Source: Bacteroidota bacterium (lineage in GTDB: Bacteria; Bacteroidota; Bacteroidia; 2-12-FULL-35-15). Taken from it: a DNA stretch of 53,297 bases. Positions 17,016 through 24,358 of this stretch are shown piece by piece. The notes beneath the pieces were generated by a model. That model was not told where the DNA came from. It was given only the letters and a program-made list of their open reading frames with translations, and did no database searches. The DNA is taken from positions 1 through 53,297 of the forward strand of contig JAJTCJ010000050.1 of NCBI GenBank assembly GCA_021323165.1, given 5' to 3'. The position numbers were made by a program, and so were the translations under genes. The stretch's first letter is position 1. Every line of letters starts with the position of its first letter.

Positions 17016-18065
17016 ATGAAGAAGCTCTGCTTACTATTTATTCTTTTATGTTCTTCATGGCTGGTCATGGCTCAAAAGAAGGAACGGCATAAAAAGGATT
17101 CTTTATGTATCTATCAGAAAGTGGATACTAATTACATTGCGAGTTATAAAGATCTTCTGAATGTAAAGCTTTTTGCAGTTATCAGGACAAATTCTTTCAA
17201 GATCAAAGATCAGGATTCATTGACAAGTATTGAGTATACTATCAATACCAGGCTCAATATGGGCATTGGCGGTTCTTTTAAAGGGATTGGATTTGATATT
17301 GAATACAGTCCACCCGGAATCAATAATGACGATTCGATTTACGGAAAATCAAGTCAGTTTGCTGTTTCAACTTCCGCTAACGGAAGACGCTTTCTGTATG
17401 ATGTTTACTATAGACAGTATCAGGGATTCAGAACTACTGCAAAATATTATATCCCGGGCGATACTCTTTATGATTATTCACGCAGGAGTGATATCCGGAA
17501 TTATAACGGAGGATTTACGCTTACATATATTTTTAATAATAAAAGATTTTCCAGCAGTGCACCTTACAGTCTTTCCCAAAAACAATTGAAAAGTGCCGGA
17601 TCATTATTGTTGGGAACATACAGCTTTATTTATGGAATAATTGCAGATACAATTGTTTATCCCGATAGTGTTTATAGAAAATTCAGAAAAGAATTGCAGT
17701 TCAGTTCTGCAGCTTCTTACACGTTTGGAATATCCTGCGGCTATACGTATACTCTTGTGTTTGGTAAAAAGAAGAATTGGTTTGTAAACATTGCAACATT
17801 ACCGGGAATCTCTTATCAGCAATTTACTAGTGTGAATGCATTTGATAAATCTTCTTACTCGAATAATTCCTTAGCTTTTTCTCTCCAGTCAAGATTTTCA
17901 ATTGGATATAACAGGAAAAATTATTTTATAGGGATCTATTGGATAGGGAACAATTTTATTCTCGGTGATGATAAACAGGCTTCTATTAACTATAAATACG
18001 GAACGTTCAAGTTCTATTACGGACACAGGTTTGATATAAGAAAACTGCTGAAGAAGAAAATGTAG
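17016..18065 (+). CDS. DUF4421 family outer-membrane protein
   Basis: 349 residues with a signal peptide (KLCLLFILLCSSWLVMAQ). The body consists of alternating amphipathic strands with aromatic ends (GRRFLYDVYYRQYQGFRTTA, RNYNGGFTLTYIFNNKRFSS, NYFIGIYWIGNNFILGDD) and ends GTFKFYYGHRFDIRKLLKKK, typical of DUF4421, a Bacteroidota family predicted to form a beta-barrel in the outer membrane. Function unknown. Last gene of the M42-TPR-TonB-C cluster. Confidence 0.8.
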   Translation: MKKLCLLFILLCSSWLVMAQKKERHKKDSLCIYQKVDTNYIASYKDLLNVKLFAVIRTNSFKIKDQDSLTSIEYTINTRLNMGIGGSFKGIGFDIEYSPPGINNDDSIYGKSSQFAVSTSANGRRFLYDVYYRQYQGFRTTAKYYIPGDTLYDYSRRSDIRNYNGGFTLTYIFNNKRFSSSAPYSLSQKQLKSAGSLLLGTYSFIYGIIADTIVYPDSVYRKFRKELQFSSAASYTFGISCGYTYTLVFGKKKNWFVNIATLPGISYQQFTSVNAFDKSSYSNNSLAFSLQSRFSIGYNRKNYFIGIYWIGNNFILGDDKQASINYKYGTFKFYYGHRFDIRKLLKKKM

Positions 18066-18269
18066 GAACAGATAACGATGAACAGCTTATCCACTTTTCT
18101 CAATACGTTTTTCCGAAAAGGAAAAACACTCGAAATGACTTCGCTCATTTAACACACACCAGGGCCTTAGTGCAAAAGCGAAGCTTTTTTGTTTTCTCTC
18201 TTAGTGACTTCGTGACTTAGTGGTAAAAAAACGCCAAGCCTTCTTTCTAAACTCCGCTCTAAATCCATA
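18066..18269. other. Convergent intergenic region with terminators and a common spacer repeat
   Basis: It contains the stem gtttttcc-gaaa-aggaaaaac (18107-18127) and the stem-loop aaaagc-gaa-gctttttt (18174-18190), which probably end the DUF4421 transcript. Between them is an acactcgaaatgacttcgct piece and after them cttagtgacttcgtgact with gtggtaaaaaa, a low-information repeat type that also occurs at 35560-35690. No gene seen. Confidence 0.6.
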
Positions 18270-20648
18270 TTACTTTCTCTTACTTAAGATTTCAAATTGC
18301 TCCACAAGTGATTCACCATTCTCATCTACAAGTGTTAAGATATGTTTGCCTTCATCTGGTGTTAGTCCCATCTGGTGAATGCTTCTTGTGCTGCGGATAT
18401 ATTTTCCATCGAGATGCCAGTAAATTAAAGCATCGAATCGCCTGTGCGCAACTTCAAAAATTGTTTTACCCATACTGCCATCAATTTCAACAGGTACATA
18501 AATTTTACTGAATTGTTTTGGATAAATGATCTCCATTGAGCTAAGTCCCTGGACTTCACAATCATTTCGGTAAGGTGGCAGTACTTTATATGAAGGGTTT
18601 TTAGATTTGTAATACCATTCCATTGCGGGCGGCAGAATGAACCAGCTGACATGTTGCATACTGTTAACATCTTCACAATTGCTGTTAACCCTGTATCCAC
18701 CGCTATGATCGAGGTGGATTATTTTATGATAAGGACAAGGCTCAGAGTGTAAGCCATTTCTTTGTATCCGGATCGTGTCTTTTTCAGTACAGATATCAGT
18801 AGCCCTGCTACCGCTTTTTCTGCATACCGCAACTTTTTCCATTTCATCAAACGGCAGTTCAAACCACGGTGAAGGTTTTAATAAGCTGAAAATATCAAAT
18901 AATATCGGTGCTGCCGTTTGAATTCCTGTGAGCCCCGGTCTTCCTTCCCCGTCAGCATTCCCAACCCATACGCCTACAACATATTTGGGAGTAACTCCAA
19001 TTGCCCAGCCATCACGGAACCCAAAACTGGTTCCTGTTTTCCATGCGACCTTATTTGCAGAAGTATACTGTCGCCAGCCTGCATCTTCATCAGGGCGCGC
19101 AACTTCAACCATTGCCTCAAACGTCAGATAGATTGACGCGGCATCAAAATAATTTACTGAAACTAATTCGGGCTTTCTCTGAGGCATCCCGATATAAATA
19201 TTCGGATGAAGATCATTTTGATTGTATTTCCCTCCGTTAGGAATGTAATTATTTAGTGCTCTCGCCATACTGGCATACATGGCCGTAAGATCCCATAATT
19301 TTGCTTCAGCACCTCCAAGGATAATTGTCAATCCGTAATGATCGGGAGGCCTGTTGAGTGTGGTCATACCGATCTTCTTCAGATTATAATTAAACTTTTC
19401 AATGCCGTAATTCTGAAGCATGCGGACAGAGGGGACATTCAGACTCCTTGCCAAAGCCCGTTTGGCGGGAACTGCACCATCAAATGTTGTATTGTAATTC
19501 TGTGGCGCATATCCTGCTATCTGTGTAGGAATGTCCGGAATAAGGGTGCCCGGTAAAAGTTCTCCATCGTTAAGCATGCTTGTAAAAAGAAAAGGTTTTA
19601 AAATACTACCCGTACTCCTCGGAGCATTGATCACATCTACATCGCTGTTATATTCAGGCTTTCCGGGATTACTCGTGTTGCCGGTGTAAGCCATCACGTT
19701 CCCTGTGCTTACTTCTATTACAATAGCACAGGCATTATGAATTTCATTTCCTTTAAGGATCTTATGATGGTTTTCTATTATTTCGTTCACACTGTTTTGC
19801 AGCTGTCCGTTAATAGTTGTCCTTATCCGCTTACCATTTCCTCCGTCTTTTGAGGCTCGCTGAAGAAGATGAGGAGCAAGCTGTGGTATGGGATGAGGTT
19901 TTCCGGGTAAAGGTTCCTGCTTTGCAAGATCACATGTTTCTTTGTCTATGATCCCTTTGGTAAACAATTTATCCAATAAACGATTACGCTTTGTTCTTAA
20001 ACGTTCCTGGTTTTTTCCAGGGTAGATCAAGCCCGGTGCATTCGGAAGCACTGCCAGCGTTGCACTTTCAGACCAGGATAATTTATCGGCACTTCTCCCG
20101 AAATAGCGCCAGGAAGCAGCATCAAGACCTATTACATTACTTCCAAAAGGCGCGTTGGAAGCATATAAAGCAAGAATATTGCTTTTAGATTCACTGAGTT
20201 CAAGACGTGTTGCCTGAATTATTTCAATCAATTTTTCAAGATAGGTTCTTTTTTGTCCTTTTCTTGAAAGCCTGATAACCTGCATAGTTATTGTGCTTCC
20301 ACCGCTCATCTTTTTTCCGGCTTTCAGATTCTGTATGATCGCACGGCAAAAAGCTAGAGGATTAAATCCTGGATGGTAATAAAAAGAACGATCTTCAAAC
20401 AGAATGATGCACTCTTTGAATTTTTGTGGAACTTTGTTATTGTACGGAAATCTCCATTGTCCGTCCGCTGCAATCTGAGCAGTGAGAAGCTCTCCGTTAC
20501 TGTCTTCAAGGACTGTGCTTGTTTTGTCCTTAAATAATGGATCAGGCAGAGACAGAAGGAACCATAGAAAAAGAATAGAGAGAATAGAAATGATGATCCC
20601 TTTGCGGCTTTTAAAAAAGGTCACTGCTTTACTGAAATAATTAGCCAC
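18270..20648 (-). CDS. pbpC: Penicillin-binding protein 1C
   Basis: 792 residues; bifunctional class A PBP that polymerises and crosslinks peptidoglycan at the periplasmic face. N-terminal membrane anchor (about 15-33). Glycosyltransferase domain: catalytic Glu in LFEDRSFYYHPGFNP, GGSTITMQVIRL, KLIEIIQATRLELSESKSNI. Transpeptidase domain: SxxK as STGSILKP, SxN as SLN, KTG as WKTGTSFGFRDGWAIGV. The C-terminal domain of about 90 residues (from about 700) is the BiPBP_C immunoglobulin-like module of PBP1C. The usual alpha-2-macroglobulin partner gene is not adjacent. A fatty-acid-hydroxylase gene lies 22 bases upstream in the same direction. Confidence 0.93.
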   Translation of the reverse strand: MANYFSKAVTFFKSRKGIIISILSILFLWFLLSLPDPLFKDKTSTVLEDSNGELLTAQIAADGQWRFPYNNKVPQKFKECIILFEDRSFYYHPGFNPLAFCRAIIQNLKAGKKMSGGSTITMQVIRLSRKGQKRTYLEKLIEIIQATRLELSESKSNILALYASNAPFGSNVIGLDAASWRYFGRSADKLSWSESATLAVLPNAPGLIYPGKNQERLRTKRNRLLDKLFTKGIIDKETCDLAKQEPLPGKPHPIPQLAPHLLQRASKDGGNGKRIRTTINGQLQNSVNEIIENHHKILKGNEIHNACAIVIEVSTGNVMAYTGNTSNPGKPEYNSDVDVINAPRSTGSILKPFLFTSMLNDGELLPGTLIPDIPTQIAGYAPQNYNTTFDGAVPAKRALARSLNVPSVRMLQNYGIEKFNYNLKKIGMTTLNRPPDHYGLTIILGGAEAKLWDLTAMYASMARALNNYIPNGGKYNQNDLHPNIYIGMPQRKPELVSVNYFDAASIYLTFEAMVEVARPDEDAGWRQYTSANKVAWKTGTSFGFRDGWAIGVTPKYVVGVWVGNADGEGRPGLTGIQTAAPILFDIFSLLKPSPWFELPFDEMEKVAVCRKSGSRATDICTEKDTIRIQRNGLHSEPCPYHKIIHLDHSGGYRVNSNCEDVNSMQHVSWFILPPAMEWYYKSKNPSYKVLPPYRNDCEVQGLSSMEIIYPKQFSKIYVPVEIDGSMGKTIFEVAHRRFDALIYWHLDGKYIRSTRSIHQMGLTPDEGKHILTLVDENGESLVEQFEILSKRK

Positions 20649-20670
20649 AGGTTTTTGCAGTTTTCTAGGA

Positions 20671-21612
20671 TCAGGAATTACTTACAGGAACACTTTCAGC
20701 ATTTTCAACATTCCAGTTATTGCTGTCCGTTTTTTGATCTTTCAGCTTTTCCTGTAATTGCTTTGATGTTTTTTTACTTCCGTCATGGCTCCAGCCTGGA
20801 GGGCCGAAAACATACATTAGCTTAGCTTTGAAAGAAGAAGGCTTTTGAAGATCCTTAAATATTCCTATCCATTCATGGAAAACCATTTTGAACGGATTGT
20901 AGGTTTTAATATTTTCTGTGAGTCCGAAAACCACAGCATCGTTTTTATCTTCTTCCTGGAAAGTTCCGAAAAGGCGATCCCAGATAATAAATACCATTCC
21001 CATGTTCTTATCGAGGTACTGAACATTTGCCCCATGGTGAACCCTGTGATGAGAAGGGGTAGACATGAACCATTCAAGAAAGCCAAGCTTATCCACCGTT
21101 TTGGTATGAATGAGAATTCCGTAGATCTGGGTTGCAGCATAAATAAACATGATATCTATCCCTTTAAATCCAAGAATTGATAAAGGAATAAAATAGATAA
21201 AACGATACAATGGCTGAAAAACAGAAGATCGGAATCCTACAGTTAAATTAAATTCTTCTGATGAATGATGGGTCACATGAACAGCCCAGAACAGTCTGCA
21301 AAAGTGGTCAATGCGGTGAAGCCAGTAAAACATAAAATCCTGGCAGATCAGGAGGACAGCCCAATATGCCACCTGATTGTGGATCTCAGTGAATTTAAAC
21401 TGGTAAAAATAATTAAGAACAAAAAGACAAATACCTCTTACAAGGATATCAAGACTGAAATTTAAAGTGGTCAGATAAATATTGGCTAAAGTTCCTTTGA
21501 CTGAGTAAAGATTTTTGTGGTGAAAATAACTGAACAGGATCTCCGCTCCGATAACGATCGCGTATATCGGGGTAGTAATGGCTATCAGTAAGGCTTCTCT
21601 GAATTCGTTCAT
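20671..21612 (-). CDS. Sterol desaturase / fatty acid hydroxylase family protein
   Basis: 313 residues with at least four membrane helices. The di-iron histidine boxes are complete: HRIDH (HxxxH), HVTHHS (HxxHH) in WAVHVTHHSSEEFNLTVGF, and HHRVHHGAN late in the protein. Such enzymes oxidise membrane lipids; in bacteria the substrate is rarely known (carotenoid, hopanoid, fatty acid or ether lipids). The tail of about 50 residues is Lys/Ser/Asn-rich. It precedes pbpC by 22 bases and is likely cotranscribed; the envelope theme is shared, a direct link is not shown. Confidence 0.88.
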   Translation of the reverse strand: MNEFREALLIAITTPIYAIVIGAEILFSYFHHKNLYSVKGTLANIYLTTLNFSLDILVRGICLFVLNYFYQFKFTEIHNQVAYWAVLLICQDFMFYWLHRIDHFCRLFWAVHVTHHSSEEFNLTVGFRSSVFQPLYRFIYFIPLSILGFKGIDIMFIYAATQIYGILIHTKTVDKLGFLEWFMSTPSHHRVHHGANVQYLDKNMGMVFIIWDRLFGTFQEEDKNDAVVFGLTENIKTYNPFKMVFHEWIGIFKDLQKPSSFKAKLMYVFGPPGWSHDGSKKTSKQLQEKLKDQKTDSNNWNVENAESVPVSNS

Positions 21613-21638
21613 TGTAAAATTAGCTTACAAATTTACGC

Positions 21639-21678
21639 AAAAAAGCCGACCTTCCGCTTGAGGAGGGCCGGCTTTTTA
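21639..21678 (-). terminator. Rho-independent terminator, T-tails on both strands
   Basis: aaaaaagccgaccttccgc / gaggagggccggctttttt: a GC-rich stem (agccg-ccctcc) with A and T runs on the two sides. On the minus strand it ends the transcript of the T9SS paralogue at 21693-22544. Confidence 0.85.
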
Positions 21679-21692
21679 GAAATTTATAGATT

Positions 21693-22544
21693 TTACTTAA
21701 CGAAAACTCTTTTTGTATAGGAGCTGTGGGCTTGTTTTACCGTAACGAGGTAAATGCCTGTTTTACCATTTTCCATTGCAATTATAGTGGAAGTTTTAGT
21801 AACAGGGGTTGTTGAAATAGTCTGTCCTAAACTGTTGGTGATCTCAATTACACCATTAACAGCAGCTGAAGGATCCAGTTCCACAGTTATTGAATTGTTA
21901 TAAGCAAAAATGCTGATGTTATTCTTTAAAGCAGCTTCTGAGATTCCTACCATGTCTCCGGTTACCGTAGAATGATCCGGATCATCAGTATAAGCGTAGT
22001 CAATTACCTTAAACGATTTAGCATCATTTGCCACATCTAATCTTACCCAGCCATAATAAGTGGACCCAAGGTTTTCAAAACGTAAAGGAAGGAATTTTTC
22101 TCCCGCACCTTTAAAATTGCCCGCCTCATAAAACATTGGAACAGATAATGCGAGACCGTTGGCTGTTGGTATCGGATATATATTTGCAGCCTGGGTAGAA
22201 TCAACCCAATTTAAGGTAGCATCTACATTTACTCCAATGTTTAATGCTGAGGCTGCACCACTACCTCCCGAGGTATCAATGGCATTATTTGGGGCCAGTG
22301 CAAGTGCAAGTACAGCATCATAAGGGATACTACTGAAAGTCCCTGACCTCTGTTCTAATTTAAAATCAGCAATATCATCATTATTCAGATCAAGCATGTA
22401 TACTCCATTGTCTGAAACTGTAGAATCCGGCATTACATCGGTGTAGATCACCTGAGCATCAGCAGAACCTACAGCTGCAAAAGTTCCTGCAAGTGCTGAA
22501 TATGCCTTTAACTTCTTATGAAATTTAGTAGTTTTTGTTTTCAT
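21693..22544 (-). CDS. T9SS-exported protein, paralogue 1 of a tandem trio
   Basis: 283 residues. Unusual export leader shared by the trio: basic start, then KLKAYSALAGTFAAVGSADAQ, cleavage after AQ, then VIYTDVMPDSTVSDNGVYML. A calcium-loop-like DLNNDDIADFKLE follows at about 49-61. The middle has PLRFENLGSTYYGWVRLDVA, a stretch common to all three. The C-terminal sorting domain (about 210-283) has ITNSLGQTISTTPVTKTSTI and GKTGIYLVTVKQ, ending KRVFVK. Predicted surface-anchored or released protein of unknown role; 9 bases from paralogue 2. Confidence 0.82.
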   Translation of the reverse strand: MKTKTTKFHKKLKAYSALAGTFAAVGSADAQVIYTDVMPDSTVSDNGVYMLDLNNDDIADFKLEQRSGTFSSIPYDAVLALALAPNNAIDTSGGSGAASALNIGVNVDATLNWVDSTQAANIYPIPTANGLALSVPMFYEAGNFKGAGEKFLPLRFENLGSTYYGWVRLDVANDAKSFKVIDYAYTDDPDHSTVTGDMVGISEAALKNNISIFAYNNSITVELDPSAAVNGVIEITNSLGQTISTTPVTKTSTIIAMENGKTGIYLVTVKQAHSSYTKRVFVK

Positions 22545-22553
22545 GATGAAGAT

Positions 22554-23381
22554 TTAGTTGATTATTATTTTTTTAGTGAATTTATTATTTTCAGTGATTA
22601 TTGTTACGAAATAAATTCCAGCGTTTAGGTCTGAAAGATCAATTATTGTATGATTGCTCGTCTGGGCTGCTGAACGAACTTCCTGTCCCAAATTATTCAT
22701 TATCCTAATAGTTCCATCAGTGAATGTTTTTGTCAATATATTGATAGTATGGTTATTATTGTATATGGTAGTACCCGACAGATTATTTTCTTTTATTCCT
22801 ACACTTAATGATCCAGCTAAGATCGGTTGGCCTGCAATATTCATGAAAGCATAATCCTTGATTGTAAAGCTGGTCGATAAAGGTACCACATCCAATCTGG
22901 CCCAACCGTAATAAATTGTTCCTGCAACATCGAGCTTCAGTCCAATATATTTATTGTTTACACCTGGCCAGTTTCCATAAGTATAAGATGCGCCCCAGTA
23001 ACTTCCCATCGATTGACTGGTTCCCACATTCCAGCTTAGAGAGGATTTGATTGAATCACCGGGATTCATTGCGAAAGGATAAACATAATTTCCTGCTGTA
23101 GAACCTGCAATCATATTAGAGTTCAAGGGAGTAACACCAACTTTATTATATGGTGATGAAGAACTGCCTCCAGGGGAAATTATCTGATTAAAAGTGAAAT
23201 CGAATGTTCCGTCATTATTCAGGTCAAGGTCATAGGATCCGCCATCGGTGTTAACCATTACATCCGGACTGATATCCGTATAAACGATCTGGGAATCTGC
23301 AGTGCCTGCGGCTATCATTGTGCCGGCAAGTGCTGAATATGATTTTAGTTTATTGCGAAAATTAATTTTTTGATTTTTCAT
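22554..23381 (-). CDS. T9SS-exported protein, paralogue 2 of a tandem trio
   Basis: 275 residues. Same plan as its neighbours: leader KLKSYSALAGTMIAAGTADS before QIVYTDISPD, Asp/Asn loop DLDLNNDGTFDFTF near 49-62, domain centre KYIGLKLDVAGTIYYGWARL, and a C-terminal sorting domain with IRIMNNLGQEVRSAAQ, LSDLNAGIYFVTI and KKIIIN at the end. Serine/glycine-rich linker SPGGSSSSPY near 68-77. Most probably cotranscribed with paralogue 1 (9-base gap). Function unknown. Confidence 0.82.
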   Translation of the reverse strand: MKNQKINFRNKLKSYSALAGTMIAAGTADSQIVYTDISPDVMVNTDGGSYDLDLNNDGTFDFTFNQIISPGGSSSSPYNKVGVTPLNSNMIAGSTAGNYVYPFAMNPGDSIKSSLSWNVGTSQSMGSYWGASYTYGNWPGVNNKYIGLKLDVAGTIYYGWARLDVVPLSTSFTIKDYAFMNIAGQPILAGSLSVGIKENNLSGTTIYNNNHTINILTKTFTDGTIRIMNNLGQEVRSAAQTSNHTIIDLSDLNAGIYFVTIITENNKFTKKIIIN

Positions 23382-23416
23382 AAAATGTTCTTAAATCAAA
23401 TATATAACAAAAAATC

Positions 23417-23452
23417 TAAAAAAAAGCCTCTGCTAATCTGCAAAAGGCTTAA
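23417..23452 (-). terminator. Terminator-like hairpin downstream of paralogue 3
   Basis: Read on the minus strand, aagccttttgc - agatta - gcagaggctt followed by a run of T. It separates the transcript of paralogue 3 from that of paralogues 1 and 2. Confidence 0.7.
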
Positions 23453-23472
23453 TCTCAAGAGTGGTCGCTATG

Positions 23473-24312
23473 TTATTTTATGATCACTTTTTTTGTTAAC
23501 TCAGATGACCCCTGAATAATATTTACAAAATATATTCCACTGCTTTCATTCAGCATTGAAATATTCATTCTTGATCCTGTTATGGATGTTTTTGAAATAA
23601 CCTGTCCCAGGGTATTCAATACTGTAATCATCCCTTCTCCTTTAGTATTATTCATATTTACATTAATGATATTCTCAGAAGCGTAAATCAAAACATTTTT
23701 TTCAAGTGAGTTTTCGTTTATCGCAGTTGTTAAGGCACCTGTAAGAATGCTGGCTCCCGGAGTTGCATCATAAGCAAAATCTTTTATTGTTAGCATGGTA
23801 GAAACATCATCAAGGTCTATTCTAACCCAGCCATAATGATCTACACCTGCGATCTTAAAACGTAATCCAGCATATTTATTTGTTTGATTGCTGAAATTTC
23901 CTCCCTGGTATGAAAAAGCAGGTAATGCAAATCCAAGCATTTGATACGGGGCTCCTGCATCGTCTGCCCATATCAAACCACTATTAATAGACTCATTGAT
24001 ATCATGAGCATTAGGCCCGCCTCCGGCAACTGTATCAATCGCATTTCCGGATGAGGGAGTTAACTGAGCTGTATTATACTGAATAGGAAGACCACCGTAA
24101 GTAAATGTTCCTGTATTAAGAGAGAACTCATAATCCACAGTTCCGTCATTGTTAAGATCAAGATCGTAGGTTCCACCTGAGGTTATTGATGCATCCGGTG
24201 TAACATCGGTGTAAACAACCTGCGCTTCCGCAGAATTGGCGGTTGCGATCATTGTTCCCGCAATAGCAGAATATGATTTAAGTTTACTGTTTAGAGTAGG
24301 TTTTGTTTTCAT
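23473..24312 (-). CDS. T9SS-exported protein, paralogue 3 of a tandem trio
   Basis: 279 residues from ATG 24312. The frame is open to a TTG at 24336, but that TTG is the end of a TAAATTTG promoter box and the paralogues align with MKTKPTLNSKLKSYS, so ATG 24312 is chosen. Leader KLKSYSAIAGTMIATANSAE, then VVYTDVTPDASITSGGTYDL, loop DLNNDGTVDYEFS, core AGLRFKIAGVDHYGWVRIDL, and a sorting domain with ITVLNTLGQVISKTSITG, ESSGIYFVNI and KKVIIK. The trio arose by tandem duplication; this copy is a separate transcription unit. Confidence 0.82.
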   Translation of the reverse strand: MKTKPTLNSKLKSYSAIAGTMIATANSAEAQVVYTDVTPDASITSGGTYDLDLNNDGTVDYEFSLNTGTFTYGGLPIQYNTAQLTPSSGNAIDTVAGGGPNAHDINESINSGLIWADDAGAPYQMLGFALPAFSYQGGNFSNQTNKYAGLRFKIAGVDHYGWVRIDLDDVSTMLTIKDFAYDATPGASILTGALTTAINENSLEKNVLIYASENIINVNMNNTKGEGMITVLNTLGQVISKTSITGSRMNISMLNESSGIYFVNIIQGSSELTKKVIIK

Positions 24313-24333
24313 GTGTTTTGTGTTTTGTAAAAT

Positions 24334-24341
24334 CAAATTTA
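24334..24341 (-). promoter_or_regulatory. Promoter -7 box TAAATTTG of T9SS paralogue 3
   Basis: TAAATTTG on the minus strand matches the Bacteroidota TAnnTTTG element. It ends 21 bases before ATG 24312, giving a short leader, and rules out the upstream TTG as a start. Confidence 0.6.
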
Positions 24342-24358
24342 TACAAAAAATCGACTTT

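Noticed and set aside
19991..20188. Small plus-strand open frames inside pbpC and other long genes
   Set aside because: They lie opposite or inside clear genes, lack leaders and resemble no family, so they are shadows.
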